Positions 8,767-18,473 of a DNA stretch of 64,000 bases are shown in pieces (within the stretch, counting starts at the first letter, position 1; each line of letters opens with the position of its first letter). Location of the stretch: positions 496,001 to 560,000 of the forward strand of contig NZ_JAERQG010000003.1 in NCBI RefSeq assembly GCF_016734805.1, read 5' to 3'. Origin of the DNA: Marivirga atlantica. GTDB taxonomy: Bacteria > Bacteroidota > Bacteroidia > Cytophagales > Cyclobacteriaceae. The notes under the pieces are model-generated. The model was given only the letters and a program-made list of their open reading frames with translations. It made no database searches and was not told where the DNA came from. The translations under genes were made by a program, and so were the position numbers.

Positions 8767-8838
8767 TAGCCCGTAGGGGAATCGAACCCCTGTTTCCAGG
8801 ATGAAAACCTGACGTCCTAACCCCTAGACGAACGGGCC
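8767..8838 (-). tRNA. tRNA-Glu (TTC), copy 2 in transcription order
   Basis: A complete 72-base cloverleaf is readable on the minus strand: acceptor GGCCCGT with ACGGGCT, anticodon stem TCAGG/CCTGG, loop TTTTCAT with anticodon TTC (glutamate), and T-loop GGTTCGATTCC. CCA is not encoded. It is identical to the copy at 8880-8951 and probably shares its transcript. Confidence 0.97.
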
Positions 8839-8879
8839 ATAAAATATGGTAATCATTGTAAACCAATAAGTTGAAAAAG

Positions 8880-8951
8880 TAGCCCGTAGGGGAATCGAAC
8901 CCCTGTTTCCAGGATGAAAACCTGACGTCCTAACCCCTAGACGAACGGGCC
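8880..8951 (-). tRNA. tRNA-Glu (TTC), copy 1 in transcription order
   Basis: This is the same 72-base tRNA sequence as at 8767-8838, separated from it by 41 bases. The anticodon loop reads TTTTCAT. A near-perfect Bacteroidetes promoter lies just upstream on the minus strand (8969-9000), and the shared terminator is at 8733-8764, so the pair forms one tRNA operon. Confidence 0.97.
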
Positions 8952-8968
8952 ATTTTCAAATGGTGACG

Positions 8969-9000
8969 CAAATATAGAGGGTCAGTTTTTAAATGCAAAA
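8969..9000 (-). promoter_or_regulatory. Promoter of the tRNA-Glu operon
   Basis: On the minus strand TTTTG (9000-8996), a 19-base spacer and TATATTTG (8976-8969) match the Bacteroidetes consensus exactly. The expected start lies about 12-15 bases before the first tRNA. Confidence 0.75.
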
Positions 9001-9055
9001 TTAACCCCAAAAAAAACATAGAAATATTTTCAGCGTTAAAGGAATGCTCACCTTA

Positions 9056-9087
9056 TTTGATAATACTACCTAGGTGGTTTATATTTA
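9056..9087 (+). promoter_or_regulatory. Probable promoter of the GAPDH gene
   Basis: TTTG (9056-9059), a 20-base spacer and TATATTTA (9080-9087, one mismatch to TAnnTTTG) lie 37 bases before the gene. Confidence 0.5.
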
Positions 9088-9100
9088 CTGAAATTTCTAA

Positions 9101-10117
<1,017 letters not shown>

Positions 10118-10140
10118 TAAGTAAATTCTCCATATTTAGA

Positions 10141-10177
10141 AGCCCGGTTATTTTTTTGGAATAGCTGGGCTTTTTTT
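10141..10177 (+). terminator. Terminator after the GAPDH gene
   Basis: AGCCCGGTTATT (10141-10152) pairs with AATAGCTGGGCT (10160-10171) with two imperfect positions (A-C and G-U type), then a run of T residues. Confidence 0.8.
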
Positions 10178-10308
10178 ATAAACATTAACACCTCATTTTG
10201 ATACTCACCGAAAATATTAGGCCACTTGTCTAGTAATTAGCTTGAAAATAAATTCAAATCAATTTCGATTTGTTTTAGTTAGTTTTATTGAACTATCTTA
10301 TGTTTTAT

Positions 10309-12591
10309 ATGAAGATATGTAGTTTTCAAGCCCTATTAATAAGTCTTTTAGTTGCGTTAATGACATCTAATTTAAATGCTCAAGACCAAAATCAAGAGTT
10401 GAATGAATTATTTGAACTTGAACTTGAAGAGCTATTTAACCTAGAAGTAAGCGGTACCAGCCGAATACTAAAAAAGAGTGTTGCCAATGCTCCTTCTAAA
10501 ATCATTACAGTTACAAGAAATCAAATTCGTAAAAGAGGTTATTCCTCATTGGTAGAAGTACTTGAAGATTTGCCTGCTTTTAAAATAGACCGTTTAGCCG
10601 ATCCCCGTTACTATAATGATGTCTCTATTCGTGGTCTTCGCTATTCAGATAAATTTTTAATTCTAATTGACGGAGTAAGAGTTAGTTCACCAACCAATGA
10701 AATATTACCCATACTTGAAAACTATCCAGTTCATTTTGCCGAGCAAATAGAAGTCATTTATGGTCCATCATCTGCCCTATATGGTGCTGATGCCTTTTCA
10801 GGTGTAATTAATATAATTTCAAGAAAACCTGAGGAAGTAGACGGAACGGAAATTAGAGTTGAGGGTGGTCAGTATGGTTATGGTAATGCTAATTTAATAA
10901 TGGGTAAAAAAATATCTCCTAAAACCAGTTTTATTGTCAGTGGGCAATTTATGTATGATCAACAGCCCGACCTATCAGACTACTATCCTAATGACTATCA
11001 ATCTGGTGTGCAGGGGTTGAGAACTGGAACCTTTAATACCATTTTTGGTCCAATAACTCCTAATAATAGGGTTATACCTCTTGAAGAGCATCCGGTATCC
11101 ACCTATGCCATTCATACCAGATTGAATGTGGGTAAGTTTTCGATAAACTATTTCGGCAATTATGCCAGAATCCCATCAACTACGGCTAATAGTCCAAATA
11201 ACAGCGTTTATAACAGAGAATCATTTTTAGGACAATACACTAATACAGCAAATGCCAATTACACTTTCAGTAAAGGAAAATTAACATCTACCTCCTATTT
11301 AATTGGCAGCAGATATGATTTAGATCCATGGTCAAACTTTAGGAATGTATTTACTGCCATGGAGCCAGCCTATCTCTATTCATATAGTTGGAAGTTAAAA
11401 GCAGAGCAAATATTTAATTATCAGATTTCTGATAATGGATCGGTTACGGCAGGAGCTACTTTTGAACAATTTCTATCAGTACCTAGAAGTAACGATCTAG
11501 AATACCCTTTAAAAAAATTCACCCCTCATAATCCGATTGTAGCTAATACAATTAATAGCGACTACCCAGATGGTTTAGAAACCACTATTAAAAAAGTTCG
11601 CTACGCTAACTTTGGAGTTTATGCTGAGTATGATCAGAACATTTCAGATTATTTTACAACAACTTTAGGGATTAGATATGACAATAATACCAGATTTGGA
11701 TCTACTATAAATCCACGTTTAGGCTTGGTTTGGAAACCGAGCAAGCAATTATCAGCTAAACTTATTTATGGAAGAGCATATCTGGAACCTTCTCCTCAAT
11801 ATACTTTTGATCAATATGGTTTATTGGAATATGATGAAGATACTCAGACGTTCTCAGCCGGCTTTGCTCAGTTGCCAAACCCTGACTTAAAGCCGCAGAC
11901 TATTGGAACAACTGAGGCTGCACTAAAATATCTTTTTAAAGACATTTTTATTCTTGATGCTAATGTATTCTATTCCGAAAGCACAGGACTTATCAATCCT
12001 GTATTAGTACCTAGTGGTCCTAATTATACTTTAGAAGGATTTCCTGTTGAAACACCTCAGATATATCAAAACCTTGGTGTACAGCAAAATTATGGCTTCA
12101 ATTTGCAGGCCACTTATCAAGCCAACCTAAATCAAAATTCTTCAGTAAGTCTATATGGTAGTTATGGATACCTCGAGGGCACTTTAGATCATGATGAATC
12201 AGAAGATGATATTAGAAATCTACCAGGAATATCTAATCACACAATTAAATTTGGTGGCTCTTATCAGTTTAGAAATTTATCAGCTTCTTTAAGATTTATA
12301 GGAATGGATGCTCAACGGGTGATTAACGTTGGAGCTGTTAAACCAAATGATATCACTCAATATCAATCGATCCCGGGCTACTTTATTGGTAATATGTTCA
12401 TAGAATATCAGCTATCGGTATTCAGTATCTTTATAAAAGCCCATAATTTCTTTGATGTGCGTTACAGAAATGTGAATCTCGGAGCTGCTCCTCAGGGAAA
12501 TGAAGTAGGGACTGCTTCGGCTGAATTTAGGAATGGAGCACCTCAAAATCCAGCGAGATATATAGGAGGAATCAGAATTAAAATTAATTAA
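10309..12591 (+). CDS. TonB-dependent outer-membrane receptor (linked to YfiR-like protein and kinase)
   Basis: The protein (about 760 residues) is a signal peptide (MKICSFQALLISLLVALM...NAQ), a plug domain (about residues 50-180; RGLRYSDKFLILIDGVRV, IEVIYGPSSALYGADAFSG) and a beta-barrel ending in an aromatic-rich strand. It lacks the carboxypeptidase-like N-terminal domain of SusC and looks more like colicin I/vitamin B12 type receptors. ATG at 10309 gives the best signal peptide; in-frame starts at 10288 (TTG) and 10300 (ATG) are possible. Its stop overlaps the start of the YfiR-like gene (TAATG), and a histidine kinase follows. The ligand is unknown; the operon suggests it serves signalling as well as uptake. 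Confidence 0.85.
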   Translation: MKICSFQALLISLLVALMTSNLNAQDQNQELNELFELELEELFNLEVSGTSRILKKSVANAPSKIITVTRNQIRKRGYSSLVEVLEDLPAFKIDRLADPRYYNDVSIRGLRYSDKFLILIDGVRVSSPTNEILPILENYPVHFAEQIEVIYGPSSALYGADAFSGVINIISRKPEEVDGTEIRVEGGQYGYGNANLIMGKKISPKTSFIVSGQFMYDQQPDLSDYYPNDYQSGVQGLRTGTFNTIFGPITPNNRVIPLEEHPVSTYAIHTRLNVGKFSINYFGNYARIPSTTANSPNNSVYNRESFLGQYTNTANANYTFSKGKLTSTSYLIGSRYDLDPWSNFRNVFTAMEPAYLYSYSWKLKAEQIFNYQISDNGSVTAGATFEQFLSVPRSNDLEYPLKKFTPHNPIVANTINSDYPDGLETTIKKVRYANFGVYAEYDQNISDYFTTTLGIRYDNNTRFGSTINPRLGLVWKPSKQLSAKLIYGRAYLEPSPQYTFDQYGLLEYDEDTQTFSAGFAQLPNPDLKPQTIGTTEAALKYLFKDIFILDANVFYSESTGLINPVLVPSGPNYTLEGFPVETPQIYQNLGVQQNYGFNLQATYQANLNQNSSVSLYGSYGYLEGTLDHDESEDDIRNLPGISNHTIKFGGSYQFRNLSASLRFIGMDAQRVINVGAVKPNDITQYQSIPGYFIGNMFIEYQLSVFSIFIKAHNFFDVRYRNVNLGAAPQGNEVGTASAEFRNGAPQNPARYIGGIRIKIN

Positions 12592-13115
12592 TGGTAAAAA
12601 GGCTCACCATATTGATCTTTTTCACCTTAATAATTACTCTCATTAACAAGAGTCAAGCTCAGGTTGATGATAGTCAGTTAAAATCCGTACTTATTGAACG
12701 TTTCTCTCGCTTTATGGAGTGGCCTGAAAACATGATTGATTCTGTCTTTGTGATCGAGGTATTAGATAATAAAGAAATGTACGAAATCATAAAAAAAACA
12801 TATGCCAATAGAAAAATAAATAATTTACCTGTACAAGTCACTTTACTTTCATCCCAGAAAGAATATGATCACCCCATGTGCCATGTACTTTATGTAGGAA
12901 ACTGCTATAGAGAAAATTCAACTAGCATTATTGAGATTTATCAACAATCAGGTGCCTTAGTATTAGGTCATGAAGATAGGTGTTTGGAAAATGGTGTTAC
13001 GCTGGCCTTTATTAGTGATGGTAAAAAAGTTGTTTTTGGCTATGATGAGTTAGCACTAAAAAGGAATAAGGTTTCAATAAGTTATAAACTACTACAACTC
13101 GCTAAAAATCAGTAA
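12591..13115 (+). CDS. YfiR-like periplasmic protein (DUF4154)
   Basis: The 174-residue product has a signal peptide (cleavage after SQA near residue 23) and a DUF4154/YfiR pattern: FSRFMEWPE near residue 40, and the C-terminal block from about 115 with LVLGHED, GVTLAFISDGKKVVF and VSISYKLLQLAKNQ. In Pseudomonas, YfiR holds the membrane cyclase YfiN inactive in the periplasm. Cysteines at about residues 95, 101 and 124 could form disulfides. It overlaps the receptor stop codon and is followed after one base by a kinase with a periplasmic domain, so I infer that it links the outer-membrane receptor to the kinase. Confidence 0.8.
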   Translation: MVKRLTILIFFTLIITLINKSQAQVDDSQLKSVLIERFSRFMEWPENMIDSVFVIEVLDNKEMYEIIKKTYANRKINNLPVQVTLLSSQKEYDHPMCHVLYVGNCYRENSTSIIEIYQQSGALVLGHEDRCLENGVTLAFISDGKKVVFGYDELALKRNKVSISYKLLQLAKNQ

Positions 13116-13116
13116 T

Positions 13117-14892
13117 TTGAACTTAAATTTCTATAATATATCTATAAGAAATAAACTGATAATAGTTATTCAGCTAGTTACAATAACAGCGCTGCTGGTA
13201 AGTTTTTTGAGTTATTTTATTTTCACCTCAGAGCGCGACAAGCAAAACCTTATTAACAGAATGGAAATAACAGCCAAGCTTGTTGGTGAGTATGCAGTAA
13301 GTCCTTTGGTTTTTGGCGATGCAGAAGGCGGAACTGAAATAATTACTCGCTTAAAAAGTATGCCTGAAATAGAAGAGGCATACATCCTGGATGATGATAA
13401 AGATATCTTTGCGAGCTACGTTAATGATTCTTCATCACATGAATATCATCCTTTTAATCCCAATAACAGTAGAGTTGAAGACCTATCGATATGGGATGAT
13501 GCTTACTTCCATATTCTTCAAAAGATAACCTATAAAGGAGATGACTACGGAAGTATTTATTTAGTAGTAAGCTTAAGACCTTTCAAAGAAAGATTAATTA
13601 ATGATCTAAGAGTATTGTTCATTAACATGCTTCTAATCATAGGTATTTCATGGGTTTTGAGTGTTATCATACAGCAGTATATTTCAAAACCAATTAAGAA
13701 GTTGGTAAAAACTACCAATGAGATTGTTCAGGAAGGTAATTACGACATTAGAGTAAAAAACCAAGGCACTGATGAGATAGGCCAATTATACGCTTCGTAT
13801 AATAAAATGCTGGAACGTATTAAGCTCGAGAAAGAGCAACAGCAAAAATATTCCAAAGCACTTGAAGTTAGCGAAAGAAACTACAGAACAATTTTTGAGA
13901 ATTCCATTGTAGGTATTTTCAATATCGACATTAAATCTGGCAAACTACTTCAGGCAAATGAGCGCTTTTATGAAATACTCAAATTAGATCCATCAAGGCT
14001 AGAGCAGTATACAATTGATCAGTTCCTGTCAAAAAAAGAAAGAGTTATTTTCCTGAAAACTATTGAGCGAGAGGGACAGATTGAGAATTTCGAAATCAAC
14101 CATAAAGGCGACATCTGGATATCATTCTCAGGAAAAAGAATTAAAGGTCAAAACTCGATTGACGGAGTAATTCAGGATATAACTGACAGAAAAAAGAACT
14201 ATCTGGAGCTTAAAAAGGTAAATTTCGAACTAGACAATTTTGTATATCATGCTTCACACGATTTACGATCACCTCTAAGATCTATATTAGGATTAACAAA
14301 TCTGCTCAAGCATGATAAGCCCAGTGAAAATGGCATAGAACTAATTCAAAGAATAGAAAACTCTATTCTCCGACTAGACAACCTGGTAACTGATTTACTT
14401 ACATTCTCAAAAAATAGTAGAACCAAAAGAGATATTGAAGAAATAGATTTTAAAGCCTTAATGGAAGAGTCACTTGAAGGTGTTCCTTACGAATACAAAG
14501 GAGATATTGAGGTAAGCGTAGAAATCAACGATAAGAATATTTTCAAAGGAGATAAAACAAGAATCTCAGTTATCATTAATAACCTACTGGTTAATGCCCA
14601 TAAGTACCAAAGCTCAAAAAGAGATAAAAAACATATCCATATTAAAATAAAGACCAATAAAAAGGATATGCAATTTATCATATCAGACAATGGAGAGGGC
14701 ATATCCGAAGAAAACCAAGAAAGAATCTTCGACATGTTTTATCGCGCTTCTGAATCTAGTGATGGTTCAGGTTTAGGCTTATACATCGTAAAAAATGTTG
14801 TTGACACATTAGGGGGTAGAATCTATTTAACCAGTACTGTTGATAAAGGGACTACTTTTGAAGTGATTATTCCGAATAATCAATCTATCTAG
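13117..14892 (+). CDS. Hybrid-free sensor histidine kinase with CHASE8-like, HAMP and PAS domains
   Basis: The 591-residue kinase has a first membrane segment (about 12-34), a periplasmic domain (about 35-160) whose AKLVGEYAVSPLVFGD start resembles the CHASE8 domain of YfiN, a second membrane segment (about 165-187), HAMP (188-240), PAS (255-355), a HisKA domain with H381 in YHASHDLRSPLR, and a HATPase domain with N-box NNLLVNAHKY, G1 SDNGEGIS and G2 GSGLGLYIVK. No receiver domain or partner regulator gene is adjacent. The start is TTG at 13117, one base after the YfiR-like stop codon. In effect a YfiN-type sensor carries a kinase output here instead of a GGDEF domain. Confidence 0.85.
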   Translation: MNLNFYNISIRNKLIIVIQLVTITALLVSFLSYFIFTSERDKQNLINRMEITAKLVGEYAVSPLVFGDAEGGTEIITRLKSMPEIEEAYILDDDKDIFASYVNDSSSHEYHPFNPNNSRVEDLSIWDDAYFHILQKITYKGDDYGSIYLVVSLRPFKERLINDLRVLFINMLLIIGISWVLSVIIQQYISKPIKKLVKTTNEIVQEGNYDIRVKNQGTDEIGQLYASYNKMLERIKLEKEQQQKYSKALEVSERNYRTIFENSIVGIFNIDIKSGKLLQANERFYEILKLDPSRLEQYTIDQFLSKKERVIFLKTIEREGQIENFEINHKGDIWISFSGKRIKGQNSIDGVIQDITDRKKNYLELKKVNFELDNFVYHASHDLRSPLRSILGLTNLLKHDKPSENGIELIQRIENSILRLDNLVTDLLTFSKNSRTKRDIEEIDFKALMEESLEGVPYEYKGDIEVSVEINDKNIFKGDKTRISVIINNLLVNAHKYQSSKRDKKHIHIKIKTNKKDMQFIISDNGEGISEENQERIFDMFYRASESSDGSGLGLYIVKNVVDTLGGRIYLTSTVDKGTTFEVIIPNNQSI

Positions 14893-15003
14893 TAATTCGC
14901 AACTGATTTTATTGAGAAACAATAGCTATTATTAAGGGCCACAGGATTGAAAGAAATTATCTACTATCTGCATTGCAACTAACTTTTCATTATCTTCAAC
15001 ATC

Positions 15004-15978
15004 ATGTTAAGTCACCTATTTAATAGCTACTCCCCTATTTATGAATTAGAAATTGGAGAAAGACCAATTCCTGAACCGAATAAAGACGAAGTACTTATTA
15101 AGGTGCATTGTGCTTCCTTGAATGATTGGGATCTGGAACTACTACAAGGTAAACCCTTTATCAATAAAATACTTTTTGGCCTTTTTAAACCTAAAATTGA
15201 AAGTCTTGGGATTGATGTAGCAGGTGAGGTAATTGCGCTGGGAGAAGATTGTAAAAACTTTCAGATTGGAGATAGGGTATTTGGCGATTTATCATCAGGA
15301 AAATGGGGTGCTCTTGCACAATTTACTACAGCCAGGGAAAAAGAGCTCCATAAAATACCTGATAGCATGTCATTTGAAGAAGCAGCAGCAACCCCACAAG
15401 CTGCTTTGTTAGCACTTCAAGGCCTGCTTGGTTTTGGAAATTTAGACAAAGGAAAAACAATACTGATCAATGGCGCTGGTGGGGGCGTTGGCACATTTGC
15501 AATTCAACTGGCCAAAGCAAATGGATTACATATTACCGGGGTTGATAAAGAGAGTAAATTTGAATTAATGAAATCACTTGGTTGTGATGTAGTGATAGAT
15601 TATCGAAAAGAGAACTTTACTGATAGAGAGGATTCATTTGATTATATATTAGATGCCAAATCATTTCTGAAACCCAAAGATTATTTAAGAGCACTTAGAA
15701 AAGATGGAATATATGCCACAGCTGGTGGATCAATTCCGCTATTGCTAGAAATTGCTTTTAAAGGTTTTATGGCCAGCACCTTTGGTAGTAAAAAACTCAA
15801 GGTTATAGGATTGGAGCCTAACAAAAACCTTGACATTATCATTGCTTCTTTTGAAGAAGGTAAGTTAAAACCAGTTGTGGATAACAATATTTTCTCGTTG
15901 AATCAATTGGCTGACGCTTTTGATTATTTGCAGAAAGGTGAACACTTAGGAAAAGTTGTTATTAACATCCCCCATTAA
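15004..15978 (+). CDS. MDR-family NAD(P)-dependent oxidoreductase (quinone oxidoreductase-like)
   Basis: This 324-residue medium-chain dehydrogenase has the GroES-like N-terminal domain (1-120, with VHCASLNDWDLELLQG and GIDVAGEVIALG) and a Rossmann domain with the NADP loop INGAGGGVGTFAIQLAK near residue 155. The catalytic zinc cysteines of alcohol dehydrogenases are absent from the usual positions, so a zinc-free quinone or enone reductase is likely. The substrate is unknown. It lies alone after a 111-base gap and slightly before the membrane protein gene at 16010, which starts 32 bases after its stop. Confidence 0.8.
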   Translation: MLSHLFNSYSPIYELEIGERPIPEPNKDEVLIKVHCASLNDWDLELLQGKPFINKILFGLFKPKIESLGIDVAGEVIALGEDCKNFQIGDRVFGDLSSGKWGALAQFTTAREKELHKIPDSMSFEEAAATPQAALLALQGLLGFGNLDKGKTILINGAGGGVGTFAIQLAKANGLHITGVDKESKFELMKSLGCDVVIDYRKENFTDREDSFDYILDAKSFLKPKDYLRALRKDGIYATAGGSIPLLLEIAFKGFMASTFGSKKLKVIGLEPNKNLDIIIASFEEGKLKPVVDNNIFSLNQLADAFDYLQKGEHLGKVVINIPH

Positions 15979-16009
15979 AACTCTAGAATATAAATGCACA
16001 ACAATAAAC

Positions 16010-16528
16010 ATGAGCAACACTAGTAAAATTGAAATTAAACAAGAGGCTTATCTCCCATACTCCTTCAAGCTTGTTGGCTTAACCATCAGTTTAATTTCAT
16101 TCACTTTTATAGGTGTTATCATCAGTTCTTCGGGTACATTTGATCTCCTCTTAGGGCTTAAAGTATTAGGTCTTGCTGTACTGGCTATTTCAGGACTCAT
16201 ATTATTGACTGCTCATTATCGCCTGTTAATAGAACCAAATAAACGCAGCTACCTCGTTTACGTATGGGTTTTAGGCTTTAAATCAGGAAAGTCTGAATAT
16301 TTTAACTATATAGAAAAAATATACATTAATGGCGTGAAGCTTAGCTCACGAAAAACGAGTTACTCAGGGCATGTTGTTGATCATAAGGATTATGTTTACA
16401 AAGCATTCATGAAACTTGACAATGGTGAGAAAATTCATCTGGATACTGACCATGATAGGGAAAAGCTGGATAAAAGAGTGAATTCTTATATCACACAATT
16501 AGGAAGTTTATATCAAGCAAATAATTAA
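16010..16528 (+). CDS. Membrane protein of unknown function with two TM segments
   Basis: I do not recognise a family. The 172-residue protein has an N-terminal polar segment, two close hydrophobic helices (about residues 20-42 and 47-66), and a soluble C-terminal domain with a bacterial PH-like look (short beta-strands, YRLLIEPNKRSYLVYVWVLG, then a lysine-rich end). ATG at 16010 is chosen because the longer in-frame reading would overlap the upstream gene and adds no conserved sequence. Its stop overlaps the start of the Crp/Fnr gene (TAATG), so both are probably translated together. Confidence 0.6.
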   Translation: MSNTSKIEIKQEAYLPYSFKLVGLTISLISFTFIGVIISSSGTFDLLLGLKVLGLAVLAISGLILLTAHYRLLIEPNKRSYLVYVWVLGFKSGKSEYFNYIEKIYINGVKLSSRKTSYSGHVVDHKDYVYKAFMKLDNGEKIHLDTDHDREKLDKRVNSYITQLGSLYQANN

Positions 16529-17100
16529 TGCAAACAGCGCTTCAGCAAACAATTAGTAACTTCTTTGGCATTAACAATCAAGCTACCAGTAGCATGTTGA
16601 GCTTTTTTAAAGAAGAGCATTTAACAAAAGATCAGTTTTTTGTAAAAAAAGAGCAATACTGCGACAGATTAAGCTTTATTCAAGAAGGCTATTTAAGGGT
16701 TTATGCAGAATCAGGGAATAAAGAAATTACTCAGTGGATTTCTGTCCCCAATTATTTTATTACCGAATTATCCAGCTATATTTTCGGTATGCGCTCCAGG
16801 TTTCATATCAGAGCAATTTCAGATTGCGTACTTTACACCATAAAAAAATCTGATTATGCACAGCTTAGTAAAGTAATTCCTAATTGGCCAGCTATAGAAA
16901 ATAAGTTTATATCAAGCTGCTTTATCACACTGGAGAATCGTGTCTTTAATTTTCTTTCTTTAAGTGCTGAAGAGCGTTATGATAAACTCTTTGAAGAAAA
17001 CAAGGAGATTTTTAATCAGGTGCCATTGCAATATTTAGCTTCCATGCTTGGCATGTCGCCTGAAACATTTAGTCGAATCCGCAATAAAAAGCTTTCTTGA
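16528..17100 (+). CDS. Crp/Fnr-family transcriptional regulator
   Basis: The 190-residue protein has a cyclic nucleotide-binding-like beta-roll (about 25-110; DRLSFIQEGYLRVYAESGNKEITQWI, IRAISDCVLYTI) and a C-terminal helix-turn-helix (about 165-190; LQYLASMLGMSPETFSRIR). The Fnr iron-sulphur cysteines are not present, and the roll lacks the arginine needed for cAMP in Crp, so the ligand is unknown. This small type is common in Bacteroidetes and often sits beside the enzymes it regulates, here the oxidoreductase upstream or the SRPBCC gene downstream. It overlaps the upstream membrane protein gene by one base. Confidence 0.85.
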   Translation: MQTALQQTISNFFGINNQATSSMLSFFKEEHLTKDQFFVKKEQYCDRLSFIQEGYLRVYAESGNKEITQWISVPNYFITELSSYIFGMRSRFHIRAISDCVLYTIKKSDYAQLSKVIPNWPAIENKFISSCFITLENRVFNFLSLSAEERYDKLFEENKEIFNQVPLQYLASMLGMSPETFSRIRNKKLS

Positions 17101-17161
17101 TTTAAGTCAAGAGCAAGCCCTGCATTAGAAGCTACCTTTATTCCATAATAAAAATAACATT

Positions 17162-17584
17162 ATGGAAAAGCAGATTAAAACAAGCATTCATATCCAGGCA
17201 TCACCAGAAGCCGTATGGAAAATTTTAACCGATTTTAAGAAATACCCTGAATGGAATCCTTTTGTGAAAGAACTAAGCGGAGAAGTAAAAGAAGGCAATC
17301 AGATTGTCGTGAAATTACCCGGCATGAATTTTAAGCCTATTGTTCAGTCATATGATGAAAACAGAGAGTTTAGCTGGCTAGGCCATTTATGGTTTAAGGG
17401 ACTGTTTGACGGACACCACCAATTCAAACTGATTTGGCAGGATGATAATTCTACTTTATTCGAGCACAAAGAAGATTTCCGAGGGATATTGGTAAAACCA
17501 TTATTAAAGATGGTGGCAAAAGATACAGTAAATGGTTTTCAGGACATGAATAAAAAACTGAAATATTTAGCTGAACAACAGTAA
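17162..17584 (+). CDS. SRPBCC-domain protein (polyketide cyclase/dehydrase-like)
   Basis: The 140-residue protein is one START/SRPBCC domain. The family pattern is visible as SIHIQASPEAVWKILTDFKKYPEWNPFVKELSGEVKEG split over residues 8-45, and the later FEHKEDFRGILVKPLL. Such proteins bind hydrophobic ligands in a deep pocket. The ligand is unknown. It lies 62 bases after the Crp/Fnr gene and 60 bases before a VOC gene, and all three read the same way, so they may form one stress-related unit. Confidence 0.8.
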   Translation: MEKQIKTSIHIQASPEAVWKILTDFKKYPEWNPFVKELSGEVKEGNQIVVKLPGMNFKPIVQSYDENREFSWLGHLWFKGLFDGHHQFKLIWQDDNSTLFEHKEDFRGILVKPLLKMVAKDTVNGFQDMNKKLKYLAEQQ

Positions 17585-17644
17585 GTTACTTACAAATATT
17601 AAGTAAATTAAATCACGAAGAACAATCAACTTAATTAGATCAAT

Positions 17645-18013
17645 ATGAAAAATGCGCTCAATTGGTTTGAAATACCAGTGCTCGATTTTGAACGTGCCAA
17701 AGCCTTCTATGAAGAGGTTATGGACACAAAAATGGAACTAATGGAAATGCCAGGTTTTAAATGCGCCATGTTTCCTGCAGATTTAGAAAATGGTATTGGA
17801 GGATGCATCATGCAAGGTGAAGGCTATGAACCAAGTAATCAAGGAAGCATCATCTACTTGAATGCCGGAGATGACCTAAACGTTCCACTTAACAGGATAG
17901 AATCTGCCGGAGGCAAAGTAACGCAAGCTAAAACCGATATTGGTGAAAATGGCTTTATGGCCTATTTCGAGGATACTGAAGGCAACAGAGTAGCTTTACA
18001 CTCAAATGGATAG
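17645..18013 (+). CDS. VOC-family (glyoxalase/dioxygenase-like) protein
   Basis: The 122-residue protein has two beta-alpha-beta-beta-beta halves. The start LNWFEIPVLDFERAKAFYEEV (about 4-24, broken by turns) and the end GFMAYFEDTEGNRVALHS are typical of the VOC superfamily, subgroup YdhQ/CmrA-like. Metal ligands cannot be assigned with certainty. The substrate is unknown. A bidirectional terminator follows the stop codon and separates it from the convergent PhnA-like gene. Confidence 0.8.
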   Translation: MKNALNWFEIPVLDFERAKAFYEEVMDTKMELMEMPGFKCAMFPADLENGIGGCIMQGEGYEPSNQGSIIYLNAGDDLNVPLNRIESAGGKVTQAKTDIGENGFMAYFEDTEGNRVALHSNG

Positions 18014-18030
18014 TACATTTTTAATTACTT

Positions 18031-18060
18031 AAAGCTGACTACTCAACAGTCAGCTTTTTT
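18031..18060. terminator. Bidirectional terminator between VOC and PhnA-like genes
   Basis: AAAGCTGACT (18031-18040) pairs with AGTCAGCTTT (18048-18057). T-tracts follow on the plus strand, and A residues precede it, so it can serve both convergent genes. Confidence 0.8.
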
Positions 18061-18394
18061 AGGCCTTCTTCACAAATTCTGATTTCAAAGCCATTGCTCC
18101 AAAACCATCCACTTTGCAATCAATATTGTGATCACCCTCAACCAATCTGATATTTTTTACTTTGGTGCCTGCTTTGATAGGCTTTGGGGCTCCTTTCACA
18201 GGTAAGTCTTTGATAATCGTTACAGCGTCCCCATCATTTAGAATGTTGCCATTTGAATCTTTTACAACTAAACCTTCTTCTTGATTTTGTTCTTCAGGAT
18301 TCCATTCATGACCACATTCGGGACACATTAATAAACCATCAGAAGGATAAGTATAAGGAGAATTACAGTTTGGGCAAGGTGGAAATTCAGACAT
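18059..18394 (-). CDS. yjdM: PhnA/YjdM-type zinc-ribbon protein
   Basis: The 111-residue protein has a zinc ribbon (C7, C10, C24, C27 in CPNC and CPEC) and the PhnA C-terminal domain with [19 protein letters not shown] and [23 protein letters not shown]. The family was once linked to phosphonoacetate hydrolysis, but the E. coli YjdM protein is not part of the phosphonate pathway; its role is open. It is monocistronic, convergent with the VOC gene and divergent from the GNAT gene. Two promoter-like elements precede it. Confidence 0.9.
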   Translation of the reverse strand: MSEFPPCPNCNSPYTYPSDGLLMCPECGHEWNPEEQNQEEGLVVKDSNGNILNDGDAVTIIKDLPVKGAPKPIKAGTKVKNIRLVEGDHNIDCKVDGFGAMALKSEFVKKA

Positions 18395-18414
18395 ATTTCA
18401 TTAAAATTAATGGT

Positions 18415-18452
18415 CAAAAGTACTAGTTTTATTTTATTAAAAGCCAAAGGTA
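18415..18452 (-). promoter_or_regulatory. Two tandem -7 elements before the PhnA-like gene
   Basis: The minus strand reads TACTTTTG (18422-18415) and TACCTTTG (18452-18445), both matching TAnnTTTG, 30 bases apart. They sit in a near direct repeat (CAAAAGTACTA and CAAAGGTACTA on the plus strand). They would give leaders of about 14 and 44 bases. Confidence 0.5.
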
Positions 18453-18473
18453 CTAAGGTGATTTACAAACAAG

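Noticed and set aside
8766-8953. Direct repeats of 75 bases as an attachment site
   Set aside because: The repeats are the two tRNA-Glu genes themselves, and no integrase or foreign gene lies between or beside them.
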